From Massilia sp. YIM B02763 (lineage in GTDB: Bacteria > Pseudomonadota > Gammaproteobacteria > Burkholderiales > Burkholderiaceae_D), in assembly GCF_030412015.1 (NCBI RefSeq), contig NZ_JASNRD010000002.1, positions 186,001-250,000 on the forward strand: a stretch of 64,000 nucleotides of DNA, in the 5' to 3' direction. Within the stretch, counting starts at the first letter, position 1; every line of letters starts with the position of its first letter. A program made the translations under genes and the position numbers. Positions 54,137-63,898 of the stretch are shown here, one piece after another. The notes beneath the pieces were generated by a model, which saw only the letters and a list, made by a program, of their open reading frames with translations, did no database searches and was not told where the DNA came from.

Positions 54137-55599
54137 AGAACGACACCCCGGCACCGAAAGCGCGCGACCTGCGCACGTGGCTCGCGCACCTGCAGGCGAC
54201 GGACCGCCTGGCCGTGATCCGTGAAGGCACGCCGCTGAAGCACCGCCTGGCCGCCATCGCCAAGCGCCTGGACGGCCAGCAGGCCGCCTATTTCCAGCAG
54301 CCCGAGGGCCACGACATCCCCGTGGTGTCCGGCTTCGTCTCCCGCCGCGCCTGGATCGCCGAGGCGATGGGCGTCGCGCAATCCGGCCTGCTGGCCGCGT
54401 TCCGCCACGCCGCCGAGCACCCGCTGCCATGGCGCGAGGTGGCGCCGGGCGAGGCGCCCTGCCAGCAGGTCGTCACGCGCATGGACGAGACGCACGACCT
54501 GAACGTGATGCTGCCGATCCCCACGCACAGCGAGCACGATAACGGCCCCTACATCACGGCGGGCCTCGTCATCGCGCGCAATCCGGCGACAGGCGTGCAG
54601 AACGTGTCGATCAACCGCATCCAGGTGCACGGGCGCGACCGCATGGCGATCCTGATGCTGCCGCGCCACCTGCTCGCCTTCTACAAGGCGGCCGAGGAAC
54701 AGGACCGGGCGCTCGAGGTGGCCGTCGTGATCGGCGCCGACCCGCTCACGCTGCTCGCGTCGCAGGCCATCACGCCGATCGACCACGACGAGCTGGAGAT
54801 CGCCGGCGCACTGCACGGCGCCCCGCTGCCGGTCGTGAAATGCACGAGCAATGATGTGCGCGTGCCGGCCAATGCGGAGATCGTCATCGAGGGCCGTCTG
54901 CTGCCCAAGGTACGTGAGCCGGAAGGCCCGTTCGGCGAGTTCCCCAAGTACTACAGCGCGCAGGAGAAGCGCGAGGTGATCGTCGTCGACGCCGTCACCA
55001 CGCGAAAGAAACCGATCTACCACACGATCGTGCCGGCCGAGATGGAGCACCTGCTGCTGGGCTCCATCCCGCGCGAGGCGACGATGCTGGCGCACCTGCA
55101 GCGCAGCTTCCCCGGCGTGCTGGACGTGCACCTGTCGGTGGGCGGCGTCGGCCGCTACCACTTGTTCGTCAAGTTCCGCAAGCAGCGCGAGGGCGAGCCG
55201 AAGAACGTGATCCTGGGCGCCTTCGGCGCGCACTACGACATCAAGCAGGTGATCGTCGTCGACGAGGACGTCGACGTGCACGACCCGCAGCAGGTCGAAT
55301 GGGCGGTCGCCACGCGCTTCCAGGCCGACCGCGACCTGGTCGTCATCAGCGGCGCCCAGGGTTCCGTGCTGGACCCGTCGACCACCGTCGCCTCCGGCCA
55401 CGCGGACAGCGACGAGCCGGCCCCGCCGCACCTGCAGGGCATCGGCGCCAAGATGGGTCTGGACGCGACCCGCCCCGTGGCCTACCGCGGCCACGTGTTC
55501 ACCAAGGTGCGCATCCCGGGCGAGGACGAGGTCGACCTGGCTGCGGAAATTGTGCCGGACGCCCGGGTCGACTGGACCGGTGCCGAGGTGGCGTCATGA
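54133..55599 (+). CDS. hmfF: UbiD family decarboxylase, probable furandicarboxylate decarboxylase
   Basis: A 488-residue UbiD-type prenyl-FMN decarboxylase. It has SINRIQVHGRDRM, and the catalytic acid region REPEGPFGEFPKYYSAQEKREV contains the glutamates of the E-R-E network. UbiD proteins need prenylated FMN made by UbiX, whose homologue follows at once. In the HMF pathway HmfF removes one carboxyl from 2,5-furandicarboxylate to give 2-furoate. This is inferred from the cluster. Confidence 0.82.
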
Positions 55600-56207
55600 A
55601 TGGCAACATGAGCAAGCCCCGCCTCGTCGTCGCCATCACAGGCGCCAGCGGCGCCGTCTACGGCGTGCGCCTGCTGCAGGCGCTGCGCGCGGGCGGCGCC
55701 TGCGAGAGCCATCTCGTGATGTCGCCGTCCGGCGTGATGACGGCGCAGCAGGAGCTGGACATGGGCCGCGCCGACATCGAGGGCCTGGCCGACGTCGTCC
55801 ACAACGTCAAGGACATCGGCGCCACCATCGCCAGCGGCTCGTTCCGCTGCGCCGGCATGGTGGTGGCGCCCTGCTCGATGAAGACGCTGGCCGCCGTCGC
55901 CCACGGCCTGGCCGACAACCTGGTATCGCGCGCGGCCGACGTGATGCTGAAGGAACGGCGCCGCCTCGTGTTGCTGGCGCGCGAGACTCCGCTGAACCTC
56001 GCGCACCTGCGCAACATGACGGCCGTGACGGAAATGGGGGCCATCGTGTTCCCGCCCGTGCCGGCCTTTTATACGAAACCGGCGTCGCTGGACGATGTGG
56101 TCGACCACACGGTGGGGCGCCTGCTCGACCTGTTCGACCTGCCGCACGAAGGCCTCGTGCGGCGCTGGGAAGGCATGCCGCGCGCCGGCGCTGCCGCCAC
56201 CGAATGA
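55596..56207 (+). CDS. hmfG: UbiX family flavin prenyltransferase
   Basis: A 203-residue flavoprotein with VVAITGASGAVYGVRLLQAL at the N-terminus, TIASGSFRCAGMVVAPCSMKTLAAVAHG in the middle and RRLVLLARETPLNLAHLRNM, all canonical for UbiX/Pad1. It makes the prenyl-FMN cofactor needed by the preceding UbiD-type enzyme. Its start overlaps the hmfF stop. An internal ATG at 55608 is an alternative start. Confidence 0.88.
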   Translation: MNGNMSKPRLVVAITGASGAVYGVRLLQALRAGGACESHLVMSPSGVMTAQQELDMGRADIEGLADVVHNVKDIGATIASGSFRCAGMVVAPCSMKTLAAVAHGLADNLVSRAADVMLKERRRLVLLARETPLNLAHLRNMTAVTEMGAIVFPPVPAFYTKPASLDDVVDHTVGRLLDLFDLPHEGLVRRWEGMPRAGAAATE

Positions 56208-56229
56208 CAGAACAACCAAGGAGATCGCC

Positions 56230-57036
56230 ATGACCCAACTGAAACACCCCGCCTTCGACCTGCTGGAAAAACTGGACGGCTTCCGCGTCGAGATCGACGC
56301 CGACCACGAACGGGCCGACATCGTGCTGTCCAACGGCCAGTTCAACATCATCTCGATGGGCCAGCGCGACCAGCTGCGCCTCGTGTTCGAGGCGCTGGAC
56401 GCGGACGAGCGCGTACGCGTGATCGTGCTGCGCGCCGAGGGCCAGCACTTCTCCAGCGGCGGCGACATCAAGGGCTTCCTGGAAGCCTCGCCCGAGCATG
56501 TGTCCAAGCTGGCCTGGAACATCGCCGCCCCGGCGCGCTGCAGCAAGCCCGTGATCGCGGCCAACCGCGGCTTCTGCTTCGGCGTCGGCTTCGAGATCTC
56601 GCTGGCCTGCGACTTCCGCATCGCCACCGACACCACCTTCTATGCGCTGCCGGAACAGAAGCTGGGCCAGATTCCCGGCTCGGGCGGCTCGGCGCGCCTG
56701 CAGAAGATGGTCGGCATCACGCGCACCAAGGACATCGTGATGCGCTCGCGCCGCATCCCCGGCAAGCAGGCCTGCGACTGGGGCGTGGCGACCGAGTGCG
56801 TGGCCGACGCCGAGCTGGAAGCCGCCACCGATCGCCTGGTCGACGAATTGCGCGCCTTCTCGCCGATCGCCCAGCGCACGGCGAAGAAGCTGCTGAACGA
56901 TACCGAGGATTCGCCGCTGTCGATCGCCATCGAGCTGGAAGGCCATTGCTACAGCCGCCTGCGCGCCTCGGACGACTTCCGCGAAGGCGTGGAGGCCTTC
57001 CACGCCAAGCGCCCGCCCGTGTTCAAGGGCCGCTGA
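56230..57036 (+). CDS. hmfE: Enoyl-CoA hydratase/isomerase family protein
   Basis: A 268-residue crotonase-fold protein. RAEGQHFSSGGDIKGFLE is the first oxyanion-hole segment and RGFCFGVGFEISLACDFRIATDT the second. The acid position lies in ALPEQKLGQIPGSGGSARL. In the furoate route the HmfE-type enzyme processes 5-hydroxyfuroyl-CoA/its keto lactone toward 2-oxoglutaroyl-CoA. The gene follows UbiX after 22 bases with AGGAG before the ATG. Confidence 0.8.
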   Translation: MTQLKHPAFDLLEKLDGFRVEIDADHERADIVLSNGQFNIISMGQRDQLRLVFEALDADERVRVIVLRAEGQHFSSGGDIKGFLEASPEHVSKLAWNIAAPARCSKPVIAANRGFCFGVGFEISLACDFRIATDTTFYALPEQKLGQIPGSGGSARLQKMVGITRTKDIVMRSRRIPGKQACDWGVATECVADAELEAATDRLVDELRAFSPIAQRTAKKLLNDTEDSPLSIAIELEGHCYSRLRASDDFREGVEAFHAKRPPVFKGR

Positions 57037-57051
57037 GCGCGGAGCACCCCG

Positions 57052-58503
57052 ATGAGCGGACTGAACGCCCTCAACTACATCGACGGCCAGTGGCAGGGCG
57101 CGGCCGGCGGCGCCACCGCCGACAGCCGCAACCCGGCCGACGGCAGCGTCATCGGCACGCATGCGGCGAGCGGCCTGGCGGACGCGCGCGCCGCCATCGC
57201 CAGCGCGCGCCATGCCTTCGACACCTCGCTGTGGCCGCACGACATCCGCCTGCGCCAGGCCGTGCTGCTGCAGTGGGCCGAGCGGCTGGAAAAGCGCCAG
57301 GAGCTGGCCGCCCTGCTCACCCAGGAAAACGGCAAGGTGATGGGCCAGTCGCGCGGCGAGATGGCGGCAGCCATTTCCGAGATCCGCTACTACGCGGGCC
57401 TGGCGCGCCACATCCCGGGTCATTTCATGGAGGTCGAGCCGGGCGCCTACTCCGCCACGCTGCGCGAGCCGGCCGGCGTGGCGGGACTGATCATCCCGTG
57501 GAACGCGCCCGTCGTGCTGCTGGTCCGCTCGCTGGCGCCGGCGCTGGCGGCCGGCTGCACGGTCGTCGTCAAGCCGGCGCACCAGACCGCCCAGGTCACG
57601 GCCCAGGTGCTGCGCGAACTGGCCGCCGTCGACGCGCTGCCGCGCGGCGTGCTGAACCTCGTGCTGGAACGGGGCAGCGAGGTGGCGCGCGAACTGGTCG
57701 CGTCGAACGACGTGGACGTGCTCGGCTTCACGGGATCGAACGAGACGGGCCAGCGCATCATGGCGGCGGCCGCGCCGACGATGAAGAAGCTGTCGCTGGA
57801 ACTGGGCGGCAAGTCGTGCTGCCTCGTGTTTCCCGACGTCGACGTGGGGAGCGTCGCGAAACGCATCGCCGCGGCCGCCACCATCATCTCGGGCCAGCAG
57901 TGCACGGCCGCGCGCCGCGTACTCGTGCACGCGTCGCGCTACGACGAGATGAAGCGCGCGCTGAAGGCAGCCCTCGGCGCCATCGTCGTGGCGCCGGGCG
58001 ACAGTCCCGGCGCCGGCATGGGCCCGCTGATCGACGGCCAGGCGCTGGATGGCGTGTCGGGCAGCGTGGCGCGCGCGCTCGAGCTGTGCGACGAAGTCGT
58101 GCTGAAGGGCGGGCGTCCCGGCGGGCGCCTGGCCGGCGGCCACTTCCTGACGCCGACGCTGGTCGCGCACGACGATGTCGACGCCTTCTTCGTGCAGGAC
58201 GAGATCTTCGGCCCCTTCGTCGTGCTGGAACGCTTCGCGGACGAGAAGGAGGCGGTGGCGCGCGCCAACCGCACGGTGTTCGGCCTGTCGGCGAGCGTGT
58301 GGACGCAGGACGGCGACCGCGGCATGCGCCTGGCGCGCGCGCTGCGCAACGGCACCGTATGGATCAACGAGCACAATCGCCTGTTCGCGGAAGCGGAGAC
58401 GGGCGGCTACCGGCGCAGCGGCATCGGCCGCCTGCACGGCTACGAGGGCCTCTCCGACTTCCTCGAGACGAAGCACATCTACCGCAGCGCCGGCCTGGCC
58501 TGA
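57052..58503 (+). CDS. Aldehyde dehydrogenase family protein
   Basis: A 483-residue NAD(P)-dependent aldehyde dehydrogenase. The nucleotide-binding PWNAPVVLLVRSLAPALAAGCTVVVKPA, the general-base glutamate in LSLELGGKSCCLVF, and the catalytic cysteine in SGQQCTAARR are all present, with QDEIFGPFVVLERF near the end. It is last in the furan operon and probably oxidises furfural or a furan aldehyde to the acid; the substrate is inferred. Confidence 0.88.
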   Translation: MSGLNALNYIDGQWQGAAGGATADSRNPADGSVIGTHAASGLADARAAIASARHAFDTSLWPHDIRLRQAVLLQWAERLEKRQELAALLTQENGKVMGQSRGEMAAAISEIRYYAGLARHIPGHFMEVEPGAYSATLREPAGVAGLIIPWNAPVVLLVRSLAPALAAGCTVVVKPAHQTAQVTAQVLRELAAVDALPRGVLNLVLERGSEVARELVASNDVDVLGFTGSNETGQRIMAAAAPTMKKLSLELGGKSCCLVFPDVDVGSVAKRIAAAATIISGQQCTAARRVLVHASRYDEMKRALKAALGAIVVAPGDSPGAGMGPLIDGQALDGVSGSVARALELCDEVVLKGGRPGGRLAGGHFLTPTLVAHDDVDAFFVQDEIFGPFVVLERFADEKEAVARANRTVFGLSASVWTQDGDRGMRLARALRNGTVWINEHNRLFAEAETGGYRRSGIGRLHGYEGLSDFLETKHIYRSAGLA

Positions 58504-58533
58504 GCCCGGCGCCCCTGCGCGGGGGCGCCATCC

Positions 58534-59496
58534 TCACTCCTGCGGCGTCTCCTGGCCGGATTCCGCCGGCGCCAGCAGGCGCAGGCGCGCCGCCAGCATC
58601 GCGATGAACAGCTTGGCCGCCGGATTCAGGGGCCGGCGCGGATGCGTCGCGCTGACCATGCGGCGCACGAGGCGGGGCGCCACCACGTGGTGCTCGCGCA
58701 GCGTGCCCTCCGCGATCTGGCGGTGCACGGCCACGCGCGGCACGATGGTGGCGGCATCGGTCTGCTCGACCAGCTTGATGGTGGCGACCAGCGAATCGAT
58801 CTCGAACTTCGCCGCCAGCTCGATGTTCTCGTTTTCCGCGAAACCGTCGATGGTGGCGCGCAGGCCGTGCCCGAGCGTGGGCAGCACCAGGTCCAGGCCC
58901 AGCGAAGCCAGCTGGCGCAGCGTGAGGCTCGGCGGCACGTTCGCCTGCGCGTTCGCGCCGGTGATCAAGACCATCTCCTCGTCGACGATGTGCTCCAGGT
59001 CCAGCGCCAGCGGACGGCGCGGCTTGTTGACGATGGCGGCGTCCAGGCGTCCGCCCGCCACCCAGTCCAGCAGCGTGCTGGTATAGCCGTCGGCGACGGA
59101 TACGTCCACGTCCGGATGGCGGCTGGAGAATTCGCTGAGGACGTCGACCAGCACGCCCTCGGTGACCGAGGCGACGAGGCCGATATTGACGTGGCCGCGG
59201 ATGGCGCCGTCGCTGCTCTGCAGCTGGGCGTAGGCGTTGGAGAAGTCGCGCATGATGGGCAGGAACAGGCGGTACATCTGGCGCCCCGCCGCGGTGGGCA
59301 CCATGCCCTGCTTGCTGCGTTCGAACAGCTGCTGGCCGACCTGCTCTTCGAGCTTGCCGATCTGCATGCTCAGGGCCGGCTGCACGATGTTCAGGCGGTG
59401 CGCGGCCCGGGTGACGGTGCCTTCTTCGTACAGCGCGATGAAGTAGTTAACTTGGCGAAACTCAAGCTGGCGAAATTCTTGCTGGCGAAATTCCAT
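58534..59496 (-). CDS. LysR family regulator, probable regulator of the furan cluster
   Basis: A 320-residue LysR protein. The helix-turn-helix is in GTVTRAAHRLNIVQPALSMQIGKLEEQVGQQLFERSKQGM and the effector domain follows. The N-terminus is odd: EFRQ occurs three times (MEFRQQ-EFRQL-EFRQV-NYFIALYEEG), from a triplicated 15-base unit. The usual family start is MEFRQ-x-x-YF, so the third copy is probably the ancestral beginning. It converges on the furan operon. The shared dyads at 44652 and 47973 are candidate binding sites. Confidence 0.85.
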   Translation of the reverse strand: MEFRQQEFRQLEFRQVNYFIALYEEGTVTRAAHRLNIVQPALSMQIGKLEEQVGQQLFERSKQGMVPTAAGRQMYRLFLPIMRDFSNAYAQLQSSDGAIRGHVNIGLVASVTEGVLVDVLSEFSSRHPDVDVSVADGYTSTLLDWVAGGRLDAAIVNKPRRPLALDLEHIVDEEMVLITGANAQANVPPSLTLRQLASLGLDLVLPTLGHGLRATIDGFAENENIELAAKFEIDSLVATIKLVEQTDAATIVPRVAVHRQIAEGTLREHHVVAPRLVRRMVSATHPRRPLNPAAKLFIAMLAARLRLLAPAESGQETPQE

Positions 59497-59551
59497 GGAA
59501 GCGGCCGACGGACCCAAAAGTCCATCTTACCGCATCCACGGGGTGCCGCGG

Positions 59552-61177
59552 TCAGCCGCGGCCCGCCAGCGCGATCGCGCCGGAGGGACGGCGCACGCCG
59601 GCCGGCGCCGCCGGGGCCACGGCCGCGCCGGACTGCTTCTTGAGGTGGAAGATGCCGACGGTGCGCGCCAGGCTTTCCGCTTCCTCGCGCAGCGCCTGGG
59701 CGGCGGCCGACGCCTCTTCGACCAGCGCCGCGTTCTGCTGGGTGGCCTGGTCCATCTGGGTGATGGCCTGGTTCACCTGCTCGATGCCGGCCGTCTGCTC
59801 CTGGCTGGCATTCATGATCTCGGTCATGATCGCCGTCACGCGGCTGACGCTCTGGACGATCTCGCTCATCGTCGCGCCGGCCTGGTCGACCAGTTCCGAA
59901 CCATGGTTCACCTTGTCGACGGAATCGTCGATCAGGGTCTTGATTTCCTTGGCGGCGGCGGCCGAGCGCTGCGCCAGGTGGCGCACCTCGCCGGCCACGA
60001 CGGCGAAGCCGCGGCCCTGCTCGCCCGCCCTTGCCGCTTCCACGGCCGCGTTCAACGCCAGGATATTGGTCTGGAAGGCGATGCTGTCGATGACGTTGAT
60101 GATGTCGGCGATGCGCGTGGCCGAGCTGTTGATCTCGCCCATCGTCGAGACGACTTCCGTCATCACGCTGCCGCCCTTCTCGGCCACGCTCGACGCCGAC
60201 ACGGCCAGGGTGTTCGCCTGGCGCGCATTGTCGGCGTTCTGCTTGACGGTCGACGTCAGTTCTTCCATCGACGACGCGGTCTGCTCCAGCGCCGCCGCCT
60301 GCTGCTCGGTACGGCCCGACAGATCGAGGTTGCCGGCCGCGATCTGGCTGGCGGTGGTGGCGATGGTGTCGGTGCCGCTGCGCACGCGGCCGACGATGCC
60401 GGCCAGGCCCGCGTTCATCTCGTCCAGCGAGCGCATCAGGCGGCCCGTCTCGTCGTTGGCGCCGACCGAGATGTCCAGCGTCAGGTCGCCCGATGCCACG
60501 GCGCCGGCCACGCGCACGGCCTCGTCCAGCGGACGCACGATGCCGCGGATCAGCATGACGCCGACGAAGCCGGCCAGCGCCAGGCCCAGCGCCATGCCGG
60601 TCAGGCACACGGCGCGCACCAGCTCGTAGGTCGATTGCGATTCCTTGCGCGCTTCGTCGGCCTGCCCCAGCTGGACCTGGATCAAGTCGTCGATGGCGTC
60701 GCGGGCGGGCGTGAACAGCGTGTTCATCGCGCCATGCACGATCGCCGTGGCGGCGGCCGTATCGCCGGCGCGCAGCGCGGCCAGGGCCGGCTGCTGGGCC
60801 TCGGCGACGAATTTCTCGCGCGCCTTGGCGAACACGGCGCCTTCCTCGCGTTCGTGGTCCGTCATCTCGGTGGCCGTATAGGCCTTCCACAGCTGGTCGA
60901 TGTCGCCGTTGTTGCGCTCCACTTCGGCGAGCAGTTCCTTGACCTGCTCGGGCTGGGCAGTCACCGCCCTGGCGATGTCGATCCGGTTGAGGTCCAGCTT
61001 GCGCACGATCTGGTCCAGCTGGCCGAGGCAGACGATGCTGTTGGCGTACAAGGACTGCAGACGGTCGTTCGCGTGGTTGAGGTTGATCAAGCCGATGGCG
61101 GCGCCGACGATCAGTTCCACGCCCAGCAGCGCGATGACGAAAATAAGACGAGCTTTGATACTGATATTTTTAATCAT
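59552..61177 (-). CDS. Methyl-accepting chemotaxis protein
   Basis: A 541-residue chemoreceptor. TM1 is at about residues 10-31 ([21 protein letters not shown]), a periplasmic four-helix-bundle (TarH-like) sensor domain spans to about 188, TM2 ([15 protein letters not shown]) follows, then a HAMP domain and the signalling hairpin [33 protein letters not shown]. The C-terminus has no NWETF-like pentapeptide. The ligand is unknown; proximity to the furan cluster allows but does not show a furan sensor. The ATG at 61177 is used because upstream codons are not receptor-like. Confidence 0.92.
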   Translation of the reverse strand: MIKNISIKARLIFVIALLGVELIVGAAIGLINLNHANDRLQSLYANSIVCLGQLDQIVRKLDLNRIDIARAVTAQPEQVKELLAEVERNNGDIDQLWKAYTATEMTDHEREEGAVFAKAREKFVAEAQQPALAALRAGDTAAATAIVHGAMNTLFTPARDAIDDLIQVQLGQADEARKESQSTYELVRAVCLTGMALGLALAGFVGVMLIRGIVRPLDEAVRVAGAVASGDLTLDISVGANDETGRLMRSLDEMNAGLAGIVGRVRSGTDTIATTASQIAAGNLDLSGRTEQQAAALEQTASSMEELTSTVKQNADNARQANTLAVSASSVAEKGGSVMTEVVSTMGEINSSATRIADIINVIDSIAFQTNILALNAAVEAARAGEQGRGFAVVAGEVRHLAQRSAAAAKEIKTLIDDSVDKVNHGSELVDQAGATMSEIVQSVSRVTAIMTEIMNASQEQTAGIEQVNQAITQMDQATQQNAALVEEASAAAQALREEAESLARTVGIFHLKKQSGAAVAPAAPAGVRRPSGAIALAGRG

Positions 61178-61358
61178 GACAACGTTTAGCCTGAAACCGA
61201 CGGGAAACTTGCAGTATAGAAACCATACGCCCATCCGGGGCATAGTTCACAAAAAAATAGTCGGATGTGACAGTTGCGCGTAGCCGCGCAGCAACAACGG
61301 GCGGCTTGCAGGCTGGTGCAGGAAGCGCTTGCCGTCCCGCTGCCGGGACGGCTGAAGG

Positions 61359-63728
61359 TTATTCCAGTTCCTTGCGCTGGCGCGCAATGACTTCCGCCAG
61401 GCGGGTGACGGCCTGGGCCTTGGACGGCTGCTGCGAGAAGCGATCCAGCACCTGGCGCGCCAGGTCTTCCGACTCGGCGCGGTACTTGGCTTCGGCCTGG
61501 CGCGTGTCGATCTGCTCGCGCAGCGCGGCCAGCTCCGCCACCTGCTCTTCCTGGCGTGCCGATTCCAGCTCGATCAGGCGGCGCCGCGCCTCGTCCATTT
61601 CCTGGGTCGCCTGGGCGCTCTTGCGCTGCATCTCGGCGGCCTGCTGGGCGCTTTCGAGCAGCTTGCGCTGGGCGTCGCGCTTCTCGGCCGCGGCCTGCGC
61701 GGCTTCCAGCTCCGCCAGTTCGCGGGCGCGCGCCAGGCGGGTGCGCTCTTCCTCGGCGGCGGCACGCGCCTCGGCGGCGGCCACGGCGGCCCGCTCGGCG
61801 GCCAGCTTGGCGGCCGCGGCCTCGTTGGCGCGGGTATCGGCCGCCGCCTGCTGGCGCTGCGCGGCCAGTTTCTGCTCCAGCAGCATCAAGACGTCGTGGG
61901 CGGCATCGATGGCGACGCGCTCCGCCGCCAGCAATTCGTCGGCCAGCTGCTGCTGGCGCCGCTCGTGCTCGGCGCGTTCGGCCTGGGCCCTTGCCAGTTC
62001 GGCCGCCTTGCCGGCCTGGACCTGGTGCATCGCGGCGATCTCCTGCTCATGGGCGGCCTGCTCCTGCGCATGGCGGGTCGCCTCGGCCTGGGCGTCCAGG
62101 GCGGCCTGGCGCGCGGCCGCGCCGGCGCGCTCGGCTTCGAGCTGGGCCGCCAGCTGGGTCGACAGTTGTTCCGCCTGTGCGCGGTCCTCGGCGCTGCGCG
62201 CCTCGGCGGCGCGGGCCAGGGCCTGCTCGGCCTCGATGCGCCCCTGCTGCGCGGCGAGCGCCTCCCGTTCGGCTTGCACGCGCTGCTGCTCCGCCTCCAG
62301 CAACTGCTGCGCTTCGCGGGCGCGCTCTTCGGCCAGGGCCGCGGCCTGCTGCGCCGCCTCGGCCTGGGCGGCCATGGCGGCCTGGGCTTCCTGCTCGGCC
62401 GCGTTCTCGGCCGCGCGCGCATCCGCCGCGGCCTGGGACAGCGCCGCGCGTTCCTCGGCCAGCCGGCGTTCGCGGCGCTGCTCCTCCGCTTCGCGCAGGG
62501 CCGCTTCCCGCGCCAGCGCGTCGGCGCTGGCGCGCAGGCGCGACTGCTCGGCCGCGTCGCGTTCGGCGTCCAGGCGGGCCTGGGCCTGCTGGGCCTCGGC
62601 CTCCTCGGCGCCGGCGCGCTCCAGCGCCACGTCGCGCAGCTTGCGGTCGGCCTCGATGCGCGCCTCGGTGGCGGCCAGGATGCGCGCTTCTGCCTCGCGC
62701 CGGGCCTCGGCGGCGGCGGCGGCCATCTGCTCCTGGCGTTCGCGGTGCACGGCGGCGTCGCGCAATTCCTTCTCGGTCTGCAGGCGCAAGCGCAGCGACT
62801 GGGCGGCGGTGCGCTCGGATTCGGCCTGGGCCAGCGCGATCTGCTGGCGTTCCTGTTCGATATGGGCCAGGGCGCGCGCCTCTTCCAGCGCGCGCGCCTC
62901 GGCGGCCGCACGGGAGAATGCGGATTCCAGCGCCACCTGGTCGGCACGCTCGCGCTGCAGCGCCAGCTCGAGCGCCTCGGCTTCGGCCTGGGCCAGCTTC
63001 TCGGCGGTCTGGCGCGCGGCCTTCTCGGCCCGTTCGCGCTCGCGCGCCAGGATCGCCACGCGGGCGTCGGCGCTGGCGCTGTGCTGCACCTCCTCGCGCG
63101 CCGCATGCACGGCGGCGACGCGTTCGGCCGCCTGCAGGCGCGCCTGCTCCGACTGCTGCGCCAGCTCGTCCGCTTCGCGCTGGGCACGCTCGGCGATCTC
63201 GGCATCGATGCGGGCCTGTTCCGCGGCGCGTTTCCTCGCCTCGACCTCGGCGCGGGCCCTGGCCTCGGCCGCCAGCCGGATCTGGGTGTCGGCCTCGACG
63301 CGGGCGCGCAGCTCGGCGGTTTCCTGGCGGATGGCCTCGAGACGCTCGGCCGCGGCCTTGGCGGCGGCGCGCAGGGTCTCGATGCGGTCGCGGTTGGCCT
63401 CGATCGCTTCTTCCGACGCCTGGGTATTCGCCAGCGCGGCAGCCGCCGCCTGCGCGTCGATCGCGGCCCTTTCCTCGGCCAGGCTGCGCGCCCTTGCCTC
63501 GGCGTGGGCGCGGTTCTCGGCCGCCATCGCCGCCTTGGCTTCCGCCTCCACCCGCGCGATGCCTTCCTTGATCGCCCGGTGCTCCAGCTGTTCGCGCTGC
63601 GGCTCAGGTGCCGATGCGGATGCCGGCGCCGCGTGTTCCTGGGCGGCGGGCATCATGTCGATCGTGAAATCGGCGTCGTCGGCGCGGTCGGGCGAAGCGG
63701 GTTGGTCGGGCTGGTGCTGGTCGGTCAT
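61359..63728 (-). CDS. Giant Ala/Glu/Arg-rich coiled-coil protein
   Basis: A 789-residue protein with no signal peptide. A short acidic/proline leader (residues 1-45) is followed by an almost unbroken coiled coil to the end, rich in AEARARAEAEAR- and QAAAERE-type heptads, without any globular domain. The C-terminus (LDRFSQQPSKAQAVTRLAEVIARQRKELE) is the only distinctive segment. It could be a cytoplasmic scaffold or filament. Composition makes database matches to other coiled coils unreliable. Confidence 0.7.
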   Translation of the reverse strand: MTDQHQPDQPASPDRADDADFTIDMMPAAQEHAAPASASAPEPQREQLEHRAIKEGIARVEAEAKAAMAAENRAHAEARARSLAEERAAIDAQAAAAALANTQASEEAIEANRDRIETLRAAAKAAAERLEAIRQETAELRARVEADTQIRLAAEARARAEVEARKRAAEQARIDAEIAERAQREADELAQQSEQARLQAAERVAAVHAAREEVQHSASADARVAILARERERAEKAARQTAEKLAQAEAEALELALQRERADQVALESAFSRAAAEARALEEARALAHIEQERQQIALAQAESERTAAQSLRLRLQTEKELRDAAVHRERQEQMAAAAAEARREAEARILAATEARIEADRKLRDVALERAGAEEAEAQQAQARLDAERDAAEQSRLRASADALAREAALREAEEQRRERRLAEERAALSQAAADARAAENAAEQEAQAAMAAQAEAAQQAAALAEERAREAQQLLEAEQQRVQAEREALAAQQGRIEAEQALARAAEARSAEDRAQAEQLSTQLAAQLEAERAGAAARQAALDAQAEATRHAQEQAAHEQEIAAMHQVQAGKAAELARAQAERAEHERRQQQLADELLAAERVAIDAAHDVLMLLEQKLAAQRQQAAADTRANEAAAAKLAAERAAVAAAEARAAAEEERTRLARARELAELEAAQAAAEKRDAQRKLLESAQQAAEMQRKSAQATQEMDEARRRLIELESARQEEQVAELAALREQIDTRQAEAKYRAESEDLARQVLDRFSQQPSKAQAVTRLAEVIARQRKELE

Positions 63729-63742
63729 GGCGGCAGTCTCGC

Positions 63743-63787
63743 GAGTTGTCGAGGCGTGAGTTGTCGAGGCGTAAGTTGTCTAGGCGT
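63743..63787. repeat. 15-bp tandem repeat upstream of the coiled-coil gene
   Basis: Three copies of (G/A)AGTTGTC(G/T)AGGCGT stand at 63743-63757, 63758-63772 and 63773-63787. They lie in the 5' leader of the coiled-coil gene, about 15 bases before its start codon, where they could alter spacing of the promoter or ribosome site. Confidence 0.8.
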
Positions 63788-63898
63788 CAATGCAGCCTCG
63801 CGTCCATTATGACGCAAGCGCGGCCCGCTTGTCGCGTCGAGCTGGGGTGCAAACGCCGTTCTGTTCACCGCATATTGACGCACCGCGTGGCGCCGCCG

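Noticed and set aside
61267..63759. 830-codon plus-strand frame opposite the coiled-coil gene
   Set aside because: Ser/Ala/Arg/Cys-rich translation of the antisense of a repetitive gene. The sense frame has a proper start and heptads, so it is preferred, though the length of the antisense frame deserves a note.
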